From assembly GCA_019637395.1 (NCBI GenBank), contig JAHBVR010000009.1, positions 124,001 to 188,000 on the forward strand: a DNA stretch of 64,000 bases, in the 5' to 3' direction. Below, one piece after another: positions 17,763-28,494 of this stretch. The stretch's first letter is position 1. Every line of letters starts with the position of its first letter. The notes below the pieces were generated by a model. It was given only the letters and a program-made list of their open reading frames with translations, searched no databases and was not told the DNA's origin. This DNA comes from Vulcanimicrobiota bacterium (GTDB taxonomy: Bacteria; Vulcanimicrobiota; Xenobia; Xenobiales; JADMJV01). The translations under genes were made by a program, and so were the position numbers.

Positions 17763-17785
17763 TCTCAGCGATTATCCTGCTGAGA
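17763..17785. other. Small inverted repeat between divergent operons
   Basis: TCTCAGC (17763-17769) and GCTGAGA (17779-17785) form a perfect 7-base-pair stem with a 9-base loop. It lies in the 106-base spacer between the divergent coiled-coil operon and the rluB-dnaG-rpoD operon. It could be an operator or a 5' leader hairpin. There is no T-run, so it is not an intrinsic terminator. Confidence 0.4.
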
Positions 17786-17820
17786 CAGGACGGGCGCCCA
17801 GGTACGCGGTAGTTTTCTCG

Positions 17821-18519
17821 GTGCAAGAAAGGGTGCAAAAATATCTGGCCCGCTGTGGAGTGGGCTCCAGACGGGCCTGCGAGAAGCTTATCGAAGAGGG
17901 CCGAGTGCGGATAAACACGCAGGTTGTGGAACTGGGTGCGTGTGTGGCGGACGGCGACGAAGTGCTGGTGGACGGCAAACCGGTGGTGCTGACCTCCGGC
18001 CTTCACTATTGGATGCTCAACAAGCCGGCCGGCTACATCACCACCGTTTCCGACCCGCAAGGGCGGGACACGGTCATGCGCCTGATGCCCAGACACCTGC
18101 CCCGCATTTTCCCGGTCGGCCGCCTGGACCTGGACTCGATGGGCCTGTTGCTTTTTACGAACGACGGCGACCTGGCTTTCAAGCTGCTGCACCCCTCCCA
18201 ACATGTATGGAAGACTTATCACTGCGGCCTGCGCGCCCGGCCTCCCGAGAACGTGTTGGCGCGATTGCGTGAGGGAGTGGAACTGGAAGACGGCCCGACC
18301 GCTCCCTGCCGCGTGCGCTGGGGGCGAGACTGCCTGGAGGTGGAACTGCGCGAAGGACGCAAACGCCAGGTGCGCCGGATGTTGTCGAGCGTGGGCTATC
18401 CCGTGCAATGGCTGCGCCGCGTGGCTTTTGGCCCGATTCTGCTGGGAGGCCTGCCGGAGGGCCAGTGCCGCGCCCTGAGCACGGCAGAAGTGGAGGCCCT
18501 GCGTGCCGAGAATCCCTGA
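17821..18519 (+). CDS. RluB/RsuA-type 23S/16S rRNA pseudouridine synthase
   Basis: The product has 232 residues. It has an N-terminal S4 RNA-binding domain (VQKYLARCGVGSRR, then INTQVVELG) and a catalytic domain with the GRLDLDSMGLLLFTNDGD signature, whose first Asp is the nucleophile. The C-terminal EGRKRQVRRM motif is typical of RluB/RsuA/RluE/RluF. The start codon is GTG at 17821. No better upstream start was seen. The gene overlaps dnaG by 17 bases, so it begins the macromolecular-synthesis operon. Which rRNA position it modifies cannot be told. Confidence 0.92.
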   Translation: MQERVQKYLARCGVGSRRACEKLIEEGRVRINTQVVELGACVADGDEVLVDGKPVVLTSGLHYWMLNKPAGYITTVSDPQGRDTVMRLMPRHLPRIFPVGRLDLDSMGLLLFTNDGDLAFKLLHPSQHVWKTYHCGLRARPPENVLARLREGVELEDGPTAPCRVRWGRDCLEVELREGRKRQVRRMLSSVGYPVQWLRRVAFGPILLGGLPEGQCRALSTAEVEALRAENP

Positions 18520-20241
18520 CGAAACCCTCAATGAAATTCTGCGCCGGGCCGACATGGTGGCCATCGTGGGCCGCTATACGCAATTGCGCAAAAACGGCGC
18601 GGCCTTTCTGGGCTTATGCCCATTTCACAACGAGAAGACCCCTTCTTTTCGCGTCAATCCCGAACGCGGCGCTTTCAAATGCTTCGGTTGCGGCGAAGGC
18701 GGCGGACTCTTTCACTTCCTGGTCAAGATCGAGAACCTGCCCTTTCCGGAAGTGGTACGGCGCCTGGGCCACGAAGTGGGCGTGGAAATTGCCGTGGAAG
18801 AGAGCGATGACGCCGAAACAGCCCGGCGCAAGCGCTTGCTTGAACTGCTGGAACGCTGCTCCCACTACTATCATGAGTTGCTGGTCAAGAGCCCTTTGGG
18901 CAAGGAAGCACTCGAGTATCTTTTTCGGCGCGGGCTGGACATGGCCACCATCGAACGCTTTCAGCTGGGTTGGGCGCCCAACGGCGGCACCGCCCTGTTG
19001 CACAAGCTCACTTCCTCGGGCTACGCAGCCGAAGAAGGCGCGGAAGTCGGCGTGCTGCGCGAGCGCAACGGGCGCCACACCGACATGCTGCGGGCGCGCG
19101 TCATCTTCCCGATTTTCGATATCCAGGATCGGGTGGTGGCCTTCGGCGGGCGCGTGCTCGACGACTCTCAACCCAAGTACCTGAACTCACCGGAGACCTT
19201 TATCTACAGCAAACGGCGCAATCTCTACGGCCTGCAACTGCACCGCGGCGAGATCTCCAAACAGGACCGGGCTCTGATTGTGGAAGGCTACCTGGACGTG
19301 GTCTCGGTGAGCAAAGTCGGCGTGGGCATCGCCGTGGCCAGCCTGGGCACCGCCCTCACCAGCGAACAATCGGCTCTGCTGCGCCGTTACACCAAGAATG
19401 TAACCATGGCCTACGACGCCGACCGGGCCGGCCAGAACGCCACCATCAAAGGCATTGAACTGTTCGAGCAGGCGGGCCTGCGGGTAAGCATCGCCGCCCT
19501 GGCCGAAGGCGAAGACCCGGATTCCCTGGCGCGCCGGGAGGGGAAAGCGGGAATCGAACAAATGCTGGATTCTGCCAGTTCGGTCATCGACTACGTGATC
19601 TCTCAAAATGAACAGCGTTTTGACTTGAGCCGGCCCGAAGGTAAGGAGGATTTCGCGCGCGAAGTCCTCCCGGCCCTTGACAAGATCCAGGATCCCGTGC
19701 GCCAACAGGCTTACGTGGTTCGCGTGGCCCGCGTGCTCGGCATTAACGAGAATCGGGTCCAATGGAAATTGTCAAGCAAGCAGCAAGGAGCCGTCCTACA
19801 GCGTCGTCGCGGTCAAATCGACTCGAGAAGCCCGGAAGCTCGCCTGTTTCGGGTGTGTATCGCGCACCCGGAATGGTTCGAGCAGGTGCGCACCAAGATA
19901 GCTCCCAGCATTATCACGAGCGACCGATTCAGACCCTTATTTGCCGCACTCTGGCAAGTCCGGGTCGGCGACCAACCCATACAGTTGCAGGATTTATCTC
20001 CTCACCTCGAAGACCCCGAAGCTTCCGCGGACTTGACGGAGTTGCTCTTAGAGCCACCCCCGAGCGGCACCGCGGAGGATGTGGAGAAACTGGTCCAGAG
20101 TCTCCGCGACAAGTATGACGAGTTTCGGCTTGAGAGCTTGCGTCCAATCGTTTTGGAAGGCCTCGCCGCCGGGACTCTACCTCCAGACGACGAACGATAC
20201 GTGGAATATACTCAACTGCAGCGTAGACTCAAAGGTGCTCG

Positions 20242-20245
<4 letters not shown>
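18503..20245 (+). CDS. dnaG: DNA primase
   Basis: DnaG makes RNA primers at the replication fork. The 580-residue product has a CHC2 zinc finger ([11 protein letters not shown], then [10 protein letters not shown]), the RNA-polymerase core, and a Toprim domain ([10 protein letters not shown], then [11 protein letters not shown]). The C-terminal helicase-binding domain is present but divergent. The start is GTG at 18503, inside the rluB-like gene. The stop overlaps rpoD (ATGA). The neighbours reproduce the classic dnaG-rpoD pairing. Confidence 0.97.
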
Positions 20246-21873
<1,628 letters not shown>

Positions 21874-22603
21874 AGACCGCTCTTTTCTGCGGGTTACTGT
21901 GGCTGGCGCCCGCGCCGGCTCTGGCTCAAGACAAAAGCACCGAAGCCTGGCAACGGCTCAGTCGTTTACAATGCCTGGTCGAGCATTTCTTCATGGAAAC
22001 CGGTGTCTATCCGCTGGATCTCAACGAAATGGACCAGTATTACCGGGGCAAAGCGCCCCGTGCCCCCAAGCCCATCCCCATTCCGGTGGACCCGGCCACC
22101 AATCAATCCTTCACCTACAAATTGGAGGGTCGCAAGTATACCTTAAGCGTACCCGATGCCGCCAAATATGGCGGCGCCAGGATTGCCGTAGGCTCCATGG
22201 ATTGGGGCTACCTCAAGGACATCGCCGACCTGCAACGCTTCACCGAGTTCGTACGATCTCAGCAGAGCTTGCTGAAGATGGTGGCCACCTACGTGGAAAT
22301 GTACGCCAAGGACCACGCCAGCCAGTATCCCAACTCCCTGGATGATCTGCTGCCCAAGTATCTGCAGAAGATGCCCAGCGATCCGCTAACCGGCAAAAAT
22401 TTGGGCTACAAAAAACTGGTCGACGGCTACGTCATCTCGTGTCCCAATCCTGAAAAATATGGAATGAAGACCTTCCAATACAGTTCGGCCAAAGGCATCG
22501 AGATGGAGCAGGCGCCCCGAGGCGACCAGCCCAAGGCTCCCAAGGCACTGGAAGAAATCAAAAACGACTCGGCCCCCAAAAACCCCTGAACTCCCGCCGC
22601 GCT

Positions 22604-23590
22604 CTACCAGAAAGTGGAGTCGGGCCCCTCGAGAAAGGCCTTCTCTGCGGCCGTGCTTTCCCGCCCCAGAGCTTCGTTGCGGTGCGGGTAGCGGCCGAAC
22701 TTCTCGATAATCACCGCATGCTTCTCCGCGAAGGTCAGGTAATTCCGATACTTCTCGCCGGCCTGGTCGCGTAGCTGCTCATACATTTTCAGGCTCAGTC
22801 TCTGCCATTCGGCCGACTCGCCGTGCTCAAAAGGGAGGTAGGCGAAGATACGTTGATCGAAAGTCAATGCTTGATCAATCTTTTGATCCACCATTTCCCG
22901 GGCCAGACGCTGAGCACGTTCGTCCCCGGCAAAGGCGGCGGCCGTATGCCGGCCCAGGTTGCGGGTAAACTGGTCGAGCAGCAATATTAGGGCCAGGCGC
23001 CCGCGGGGAGTGGTCTCCCAACTGGTCAGCCCGCCGTCCAGGGCGGTCTGCATGGCTTTGCCAAAGCGCTCGCGAAGGCTGCGGTCAAATTCGGCGTCTT
23101 GGGCAAACCAGCGCTTTACGTAGAACTCGCTGGAGGGGCCTGGACCGGGTCCGAACCAGAAGTCCAGGATAAGTTCTTGGAGAATGACGTCCTCCAGGCG
23201 GGCCCGCATAGCTTCTTGAGCTTGCCTGTCGGCATAGGCATGGCGGGGCCAGAAAAACCCTTTCAACCCATCGCCCCTGGTGCGCGGCACGGCGTGCCAG
23301 TGTAGATGAGGAACACTCTGACTGACCACGTTATTGTTGGCTACAAAGCAGCCTTGCCCACCCGCGGCCAGGGGCACCGCCCGGCTGATGACCTTCAATT
23401 TTTCAAAAAGGCCCGGCACCTCCTCAGGTGTCAATTCATCCAGAGTGGCCACGTGACGCTTAGGAATCAACAGTACGTGGCCTGGAAAAACCGGCTTATG
23501 ATCTAAAAAAGCCAACACCTCGTCGTCTTCAAAAACGCGCGAGAGCTCGACTTCGCCGCGCATTCCGGCGCAAAAGACGCAGGCCTTCAC
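22604..23590 (-). CDS. HIT-domain protein fused to DUF924
   Basis: The product has 328 residues and two domains. Residues 1-125 are a HIT nucleotide hydrolase/transferase domain, with CVFCAGM near the start and the histidine triad in SVPHLHWHAVPR. Residues about 135-328 match DUF924: ILDFWFGPG, VKRWFAQDAEFD, GRLALILLLDQFTRNLGR and RIFAYLPFEHGES. HIT proteins cleave nucleotide phosphoramidates or dinucleoside polyphosphates. DUF924 has no known activity. I do not recall this fusion as common. The ATG overlaps the stop of the methyltransferase-family gene downstream on this strand (4 bases). Confidence 0.85.
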   Translation of the reverse strand: MKACVFCAGMRGEVELSRVFEDDEVLAFLDHKPVFPGHVLLIPKRHVATLDELTPEEVPGLFEKLKVISRAVPLAAGGQGCFVANNNVVSQSVPHLHWHAVPRTRGDGLKGFFWPRHAYADRQAQEAMRARLEDVILQELILDFWFGPGPGPSSEFYVKRWFAQDAEFDRSLRERFGKAMQTALDGGLTSWETTPRGRLALILLLDQFTRNLGRHTAAAFAGDERAQRLAREMVDQKIDQALTFDQRIFAYLPFEHGESAEWQRLSLKMYEQLRDQAGEKYRNYLTFAEKHAVIIEKFGRYPHRNEALGRESTAAEKAFLEGPDSTFW

Positions 23591-24237
23591 CGTTCCCCCA
23601 CGATGACGTACTGATAGGGCAGCAGCGTGAGGTTCTGACTCACGCGCAGGCCGGCCGACCGGAGTTCTTGAGTAACCTGCTCGACCGAGAGTCGCTCGCC
23701 TTTCTTCGGTCCCACCGGGATATCCCGATCGGGAAAGAAGTCCACTACCACGATCCTTCCGTCCGGCTTCATGGCCCGCTTCAGCTTCTCATAATACGCC
23801 GGCCGGCCCTCAATGTGATGCAGAGTATCGCAGATAAAGACCACGTCGGTGGACGCTTCGGGCAAATGGGGGTCGTCAAAACCGCCCAACACGGTAGCGA
23901 TGTTGTTGACCCCGGCTTGAGCAGCCAGTTGGTGCAAAGGCGGAAAGAAGCCGGCCTCGACCTCGACCGCGAAAACCCATCCGTCGGGCCCCACGGCCCG
24001 GGCCAGAGGACGACTGAAATAGCCGCTGGCCGCGCCCACATCGGCCACCACCTGGCCGGGCTGCAGACCCAGGTATTCCACCACCTCCGCCGGTTTTTGC
24101 CAGGCGTCTCGCCCTTTTTCCTCAAAAGCCTCCACCCAACGAGGGATGTCTTTGAAATCGTGATGGGATCCGGCGTGATGGGCAGGCTGAGCCCAGCCGG
24201 CCAGACTAAGGGTCAGAGCCAGAAGAAATCGCTTCAT
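23587..24237 (-). CDS. Exported class I SAM-dependent methyltransferase-like protein
   Basis: The product has 216 residues and an apparent signal peptide (FLLALTLSLAGWAQP). The fold is a class I methyltransferase: motif I VVADVGAASGYFS, acidic loop VFAVEVE, motif IV region DVVFICDTLHHIE and KPDGRIVVVDFF. Exported members of this family occur but are unusual, because SAM is cytosolic, so the N-terminus could also be a membrane-associated segment. The start at 24237 is chosen for the signal-like N-terminus. The open frame upstream runs against the divergent flavoprotein. Confidence 0.82.
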   Translation of the reverse strand: MKRFLLALTLSLAGWAQPAHHAGSHHDFKDIPRWVEAFEEKGRDAWQKPAEVVEYLGLQPGQVVADVGAASGYFSRPLARAVGPDGWVFAVEVEAGFFPPLHQLAAQAGVNNIATVLGGFDDPHLPEASTDVVFICDTLHHIEGRPAYYEKLKRAMKPDGRIVVVDFFPDRDIPVGPKKGERLSVEQVTQELRSAGLRVSQNLTLLPYQYVIVGER

Positions 24238-24321
24238 ATCGGCTACTACGGGTTGAAAACCCCCGGCTCCTGGCTCAGGCTCCAGAGGGCGCGCCTGCCG
24301 AGGAGCGAAATCGGGGCTTCC

Positions 24322-25512
24322 ATGAGTGTTCTGGTGATCGGCGGCGGGCCGGCCGGCTTGATGGCGGCCGAAGCATTGAGCAAAGCGGGGCTGAGTGTGG
24401 AGGTATGCGATGCTATGGCCTCGGTCGGGCGCAAGTTTCTGCTGGCCGGCAAAGGTGGCCTCAACCTGACTCATTCCGAGCCCCTGGAAGCCTTTGCCGG
24501 GCGCTACAGCCACGCACGTCCAGCGGCCTGGCTGCAGATCTTGAGTCCGGAAAAAATCCGAGAATGGGCGCGGGGACTGGGCGTGGAGACCTTTGTAGGC
24601 ACTTCCGGCCGAGTCTTTCCCAGCGAAATGAAGGCCGCCCCGCTCTTGCGCAGTTGGCTGCGGCGGCTGCGCGCCGGAGGGGTGGACATCCGCCAGCGCT
24701 GGCGCTGGGAGGGGTGGACAGCGGGAGGAGAGCTACGGTTCGCGACCCCGGAGGGAGAACAGCGGCGCTCGCCTCAGGCGGTGGTTTTGGCTTTGGGCGG
24801 TGGTTCCTGGCCACGCCTTGGTTCTGACGGAGCCTGGGTATCCTGGTTGCGGGGCAAAGGGATTTCGGTGGCCGAGCTGCAGCCTTCCAACTGCGGTTTT
24901 GAAGTAGCCTGGAGCGCCGTCATGCGCGAACGCTTCGCCGGCTGCCCTCTGAAGTCGGTCGAGATCGAAGGACGCCGCGGAGACTGCGTGGTTTCCGACT
25001 ATGGATTGGAAGGCAGCCTGCTCTACCCGTTCTCCCCCGGCTGGCGCGAGGAAATCGCCCGCAACGGTTCGGCCATTTTGCACCTGGACCTGGTACCGGA
25101 CCGCCCTTTGGAGCGACTGAGACGAGAGCTGGCCCGGCCCCGGGGCTCGAACTCCCTGGCCAAGCACCTGGGTCGAGCCGGGCTGGAGGGCGTCAAAGCG
25201 GCTCTCGTTCGGGAAATACTGCCCGACCTGTCCAACGCCGAGCAGGTGGCCGAGACGGCCAAACATCTGCCCCTCCGGCTGCTGGCCCCTCGTCCCCTGG
25301 AAGAAGCTATCAGTTCCGCCGGCGGCGTCGCTTTCGAAGAACTCGACGATCAGCTCATGCTCAAGCGCCTGCCCGGCGTCTTCTGCGCTGGGGAAATGAT
25401 CGACTGGGAAGCCCCCACCGGCGGCTACCTGCTCACCGCCTGCCTGGCCAGCGGCCTGGTGGCCGGCTGCGGCGCGGTGGAGTATCTGAGACTACAGCGT
25501 AGCAATCTGTAG
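24322..25512 (+). CDS. HI0933/BaiN-family FAD-dependent flavoprotein
   Basis: The product has 396 residues. It has an N-terminal dinucleotide-binding site (VIGGGPAGLMAAEAL), the GRKFLLAGKGGLNLTHSE family signature, and the C-terminal flavin-contact stretch PGVFCAGEMIDWEAPTGGYL. It most resembles the subfamily typified by Pseudomonas PP_4765 (NCGFEVAWS and RERFAGCPLKSV are characteristic). Substrate is unknown. The start follows AGGAG at a slightly long distance. The longer frame upstream lies on the antisense of the methyltransferase gene. Its 3' end overlaps a VapC remnant on the other strand. Confidence 0.9.
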   Translation: MSVLVIGGGPAGLMAAEALSKAGLSVEVCDAMASVGRKFLLAGKGGLNLTHSEPLEAFAGRYSHARPAAWLQILSPEKIREWARGLGVETFVGTSGRVFPSEMKAAPLLRSWLRRLRAGGVDIRQRWRWEGWTAGGELRFATPEGEQRRSPQAVVLALGGGSWPRLGSDGAWVSWLRGKGISVAELQPSNCGFEVAWSAVMRERFAGCPLKSVEIEGRRGDCVVSDYGLEGSLLYPFSPGWREEIARNGSAILHLDLVPDRPLERLRRELARPRGSNSLAKHLGRAGLEGVKAALVREILPDLSNAEQVAETAKHLPLRLLAPRPLEEAISSAGGVAFEELDDQLMLKRLPGVFCAGEMIDWEAPTGGYLLTACLASGLVAGCGAVEYLRLQRSNL

Positions 25513-25640
25513 GAGGGGTACTCGCGCGAAGCCTTTCGGATTGGTGGTTAGAACCTTCAAGTCGTATTGAAGTGCCGTCGCCGCAATCTGAAGGTCGTGA
25601 GCTCCGACGGTGAACCCGGCTGCATCCGCCGAATTTCCCT
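25492..25640 (-). pseudogene. Remnant of a PIN-domain toxin (VapC-like), C-terminal end only
   Basis: The minus strand encodes VGAHDLQIAATALQYDLKV followed by LTTNPKGFARVP and a TAG stop. This is the last third of a VapC-type PIN domain, including the GAHDLxIAATA signature. There are only about 50 residues. The first roughly 90 residues, with the catalytic Asp cluster, are missing because the antitoxin sequence runs straight into it. Its stop lies inside the 3' end of the flavoprotein gene on the opposite strand. It cannot be an active nuclease. Confidence 0.8.
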
Positions 25641-25846
25641 TAAATCGGCTGCAAAATCTTCATCCGGTGAACCCAACGGACCCAGAGCCTTGACCAGGTC
25701 ACCCCAACAGAGCCGCGTCTGAGGCGGCAGAATGCGAGCCACCTCCTCTCCGTTGCGGACGATCACAAAGTCTTCTTGTCTGTATAGGCTCGATTAACAA
25801 GCTCGGAGAACTTGCGAGCGGCCTCGGTGGCATTGATTCTTTTCAC
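25557..25846 (-). pseudogene. Frameshifted Phd/YefM-type antitoxin
   Basis: The minus strand begins with a GTG that overlaps the citrate synthase stop (GTGA) and encodes VKRINATEAARKFSELVNRA, a typical Phd/YefM N-terminus. It then runs into a TGA. A different frame continues with QEDFVIVRNGEEVARILPP and a normal antitoxin tail (LGSPDEDFAADLREIR). The join needs a one- or two-base indel near 25785. The tail runs into the VapC remnant. The locus is therefore a dead toxin-antitoxin pair, unless the indel is a sequencing error. Confidence 0.8.
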
Positions 25847-26916
25847 TCTTCAAGTTTGTCTGAAAATCTGATTTTCCACAATCCTTGAGAGCCCCGGTTA
25901 AAAGCGCGCGGGCGGATCATGCGGCCGTCAGCGTATTGCTCCAGGGCGTGGGCGATCCAGCCCAGGCAGCGGCCGGTGGCAAAAACCTGGAAGGCGACGC
26001 CGCGCGGCAATCCCAGGGCCACCAGGCCCAGGTCCACGGTAGGGTAAGCGTTGAGCAGTTGCTGGCCAGCATCCACCCAGGCCTGGGCCTGGGGATTGGG
26101 TTCGAGCAGGGCGCGGGCACGCGGGTCGCCCTGGGGGTAGAGCGGATGTCCGAAGCCGGCCACCGGATCGCCGCGGCGCAGCCGTTCGCCGATAGCCTGG
26201 TGGGGGCTGCCGGCGGCGGCTTCGGCGAAGAGAGCCTCCACCTGAGAAGTGGCTCCGCCGTGCTTGGGCCCGCTCAGGGCGGCCAGGGCGGCGCTGATTA
26301 CCGCATAGGGGTTGGCGCCGGTGCTGGCGGCCACCCGGGCGGCGAAGGTGCTGGCGTTGAGTTCGTGGTCGGCACACAGAATCAGAGCCTGATCCAGGCG
26401 AGGGTGGTCCGGAAGCTGGGCGCGAAACGCCTGGTAAATGCGCCATCCGGTGCGCCGCACGCCTTCGGGGCTGAGGTCCCAGGCCGACCAGTCCGCCTCC
26501 AGTTGGGCCGCCAGCCAGGTCAGGGCGCCGGCAAGAAACGGTCCTGTCCAGGTTTCGGCTGAGTCCGGCGGCAATGGATAATCGCTCGAACCCGCCCAGA
26601 GCAATGCAGCCACCTGCCGCGGAGTGCTTTCCCGCGAAAGCTTGACCACTTCCTGGCCGCGATAGCAGAGCCGATCCGGCTCGATGGTGGAGATGCGGCT
26701 TTCCAAGCTGGGCAACCCCCCGTAGAGAGCGTTCTCGGCCGCTTCCACCGGCCGCTGCTTGCGCAGGCGCAGCCGCTCCACCTCTTCCCAGCGATAGCGG
26801 CGGGTGCGCTCCGGCCCCTCCACCGATTCCAGCAGGCCTCGACTGACATAGGCGTAGAGAGTGGTCTTGGTGACGCCCAGAGCCTGGGCCGCCTGTTCCG
26901 AGGTAAGCAACTTCAT
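25843..26916 (-). CDS. Citrate synthase with N-terminal MerR-type helix-turn-helix
   Basis: The product has 357 residues. Residues 1-60 are a MerR-like DNA-binding domain (TSEQAAQALGVTKTTLYAYVSRG, cited by its core ALGVTKTTLYAYV, and RRYRWEEVERL). The rest is a citrate synthase: SGPKHGGATSQ, GFGHPLYPQGDPRA, and the Asp motif YPTVDLGL, giving the His-His-Asp catalytic set. GRCLGWIAHALEQ is conserved. The fusion suggests a metabolite-sensing regulator. It faces a second citrate synthase across a spacer with palindromes, which may be its operator. It could be catalytic, regulatory or both. Confidence 0.9.
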   Translation of the reverse strand: MKLLTSEQAAQALGVTKTTLYAYVSRGLLESVEGPERTRRYRWEEVERLRLRKQRPVEAAENALYGGLPSLESRISTIEPDRLCYRGQEVVKLSRESTPRQVAALLWAGSSDYPLPPDSAETWTGPFLAGALTWLAAQLEADWSAWDLSPEGVRRTGWRIYQAFRAQLPDHPRLDQALILCADHELNASTFAARVAASTGANPYAVISAALAALSGPKHGGATSQVEALFAEAAAGSPHQAIGERLRRGDPVAGFGHPLYPQGDPRARALLEPNPQAQAWVDAGQQLLNAYPTVDLGLVALGLPRGVAFQVFATGRCLGWIAHALEQYADGRMIRPRAFNRGSQGLWKIRFSDKLEE

Positions 26917-26921
26917 ATTGA

Positions 26922-26953
26922 TGATTAAATCAAGATTGACTTAAGTCTGTCAA
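26922..26953. promoter_or_regulatory. Palindromic operator candidates between two citrate synthases
   Basis: The 81-base spacer between the divergent genes holds two close inverted repeats. One is TGATT-A-AATCA at 26922-26932, six bases from one start codon. The other is TTGAC-N8-GTCAA at 26936-26953, which encloses the perfect palindrome GACTTAAGTC (26938-26947). MerR-type proteins bind such dyads. The adjacent gene encodes a MerR-like domain, so autoregulation and control of the second gene are inferred. Confidence 0.5.
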
Positions 26954-26997
26954 TGCATCATCCTCGGCTCAGAGAAAGTCGAAAGGAAAGCAAGAAG

Positions 26998-28023
26998 ATG
27001 CAGGTAGTGGCCAGTGGATTAGAGGGAGTTTGTGTGGCGGACAGTCGCATCAGCCTGGTGGACGGGCAGGCGGGACGGCTGATTTTACGCGGGGTTCACC
27101 TGCATGATCTGGGGGACAAGAGCTTTGAAGAACTGGCCCGATTTTTGTGGGAGGTGCCTCTGGAAAACCTGGGTGAGGCTCGTCTTCGGGTGGCCCCCGC
27201 GCTACGCGAACTCCTTCCGCTGGCCCACGGACTGGCGCCGATCGAGTGGCTGCGCCTGGCCTTGGACCGCCTGCCCGACACGAAAAATCCGGCCGATTGG
27301 GTAGCCGCCCTGGGGGTGGCGCTGGCGCTGCGCCGCCATCCCGCGGCCGAGCCCGACCCCCAGGCCGATCACGTCAGCGACGTAGCTCGCATGGCCGGCC
27401 TGAAGTGGCCGGACGGCCTGCGCCGTTACTGGATCTGCGTGGCTGAGCACGGCATGAACGCGAGCACCTTTACGGCGCGGGTGGTGGCCTCCACCCGCGC
27501 CGGCCAGAGAGCCGCGCTGTCCGCCGCTCTGGGAGCGCTGCAGGGGCCACTGCACGGCGGAGCGCCGGGCCCGGTGCTGGATATGCTGGACGAACTGCAA
27601 CAAGCTCCGGATCCGGAGGACTGGTTTCGGCACAAACTGGCCCGCGGAGAGCGCCTGATGGGATTTGGGCACCGCATCTACCGCGTGCGCGATCCTCGCG
27701 CCGAAGTGCTGCGCGTCGCCTGCCAAAAACTGGCGGAGCAATCGTCGGAATTGGCCGAGCGCCTGCGCTTCGCAGAAAGGATGGAGAAGCTGGCTACGGC
27801 GGTGCTGGCGGCCCATAAACCGGGGCGCGTGCTCCAGACCAATGTGGAATATTACACCGCTCTGCTGCTGGAAGCAATCGGCTTTGAGCGCGAAGAATTC
27901 ACGGCTGTCTTTGCCTGCGGGCGAGTGCTGGGCTGGCTGGCTCACATCTTTGAGCAAGAAAAAGAAGGGCGGCTGATTCGCCCCGAGGTGCGCTACGTAG
28001 GACCGTTGCCCGATGAGCGCTAA
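26998..28023 (+). CDS. Citrate synthase family protein (CitA-like)
   Basis: The product has 341 residues and lacks the DNA-binding domain of its divergent neighbour. Core motifs are GPLHGGAPGPV, MGFGHRIYRVRDPRA, and NVEYYTALLLEAIG. The last has Glu where E. coli GltA has the catalytic Asp362. I recall the Glu form in some citrate or 2-methylcitrate synthase relatives, so it is probably active. The ATG at 26998 is chosen for the GAAAGGAAAG upstream. An ATG 45 bases earlier has no such site. Two adjacent paralogues suggest distinct substrates (acetyl- versus propionyl-CoA) or a regulator-enzyme pair. Confidence 0.9.
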   Translation: MQVVASGLEGVCVADSRISLVDGQAGRLILRGVHLHDLGDKSFEELARFLWEVPLENLGEARLRVAPALRELLPLAHGLAPIEWLRLALDRLPDTKNPADWVAALGVALALRRHPAAEPDPQADHVSDVARMAGLKWPDGLRRYWICVAEHGMNASTFTARVVASTRAGQRAALSAALGALQGPLHGGAPGPVLDMLDELQQAPDPEDWFRHKLARGERLMGFGHRIYRVRDPRAEVLRVACQKLAEQSSELAERLRFAERMEKLATAVLAAHKPGRVLQTNVEYYTALLLEAIGFEREEFTAVFACGRVLGWLAHIFEQEKEGRLIRPEVRYVGPLPDER

Positions 28024-28032
28024 GGCCACTCC

Positions 28033-28494
28033 ATGGAATTAGAAGCAGGCACTCGAGGCAAAAAACACAACCGCAAGGTCATCCGCTGGATTACCAGCTT
28101 TCACACTTTTCTCTACCGCATCAGCAACGGGGTCATCGGCGGACTCTTCGCCGGCGCCCCGCAAATCTTACTGACCACCACCGGACGCAAGTCCGGCAAG
28201 CGTTTTACCACGCCCCTGCTGACCTTGCCGGACGGAGCCAACCTGGTGGTGGTGGCTTCCTACGGCGGTCAGGCCGAGGCCCCCCACTGGGCCAAGAATC
28301 TGATGGCCAATCCGCAGGGCTGGGTGCAAATCGGTCCCCATCACTGGGAAGTCCGCGCCGAACTGGCCGACGAGGAGTTTCGCGACCGTATGTGGCCGGT
28401 CTTCTGCCGCTATTACCCGGGCTACGTTCAATACCAGAAGCTGACCGACCGCAAAATCCCGTTGCTGGTACTGAAACCAATTCAGCCCCAGTAA
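28033..28494 (+). CDS. Ddn-like F420-dependent nitroreductase-family protein
   Basis: The product has 153 residues with a flavin/deazaflavin-binding split beta-barrel: TTTGRKSGKRFTTPL, LVVVASYGG, HWAKNLMANP and VQIG. These match the deazaflavin (F420)-dependent nitroreductase family (Ddn of Mycobacterium). If it binds F420, the organism should make F420, but no F420 biosynthesis gene is in the window. It starts 9 bases after the citrate synthase and is probably co-transcribed. Its 3' end overlaps the converging VapC by 13 bases. Confidence 0.85.
   Translation: MELEAGTRGKKHNRKVIRWITSFHTFLYRISNGVIGGLFAGAPQILLTTTGRKSGKRFTTPLLTLPDGANLVVVASYGGQAEAPHWAKNLMANPQGWVQIGPHHWEVRAELADEEFRDRMWPVFCRYYPGYVQYQKLTDRKIPLLVLKPIQPQ

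Noticed and set aside
25557-25766. A functional short antitoxin starting at 25766
   Set aside because: It lacks the DNA-binding N-terminus, which is present just upstream in another frame, and its tail runs out of frame into toxin sequence.
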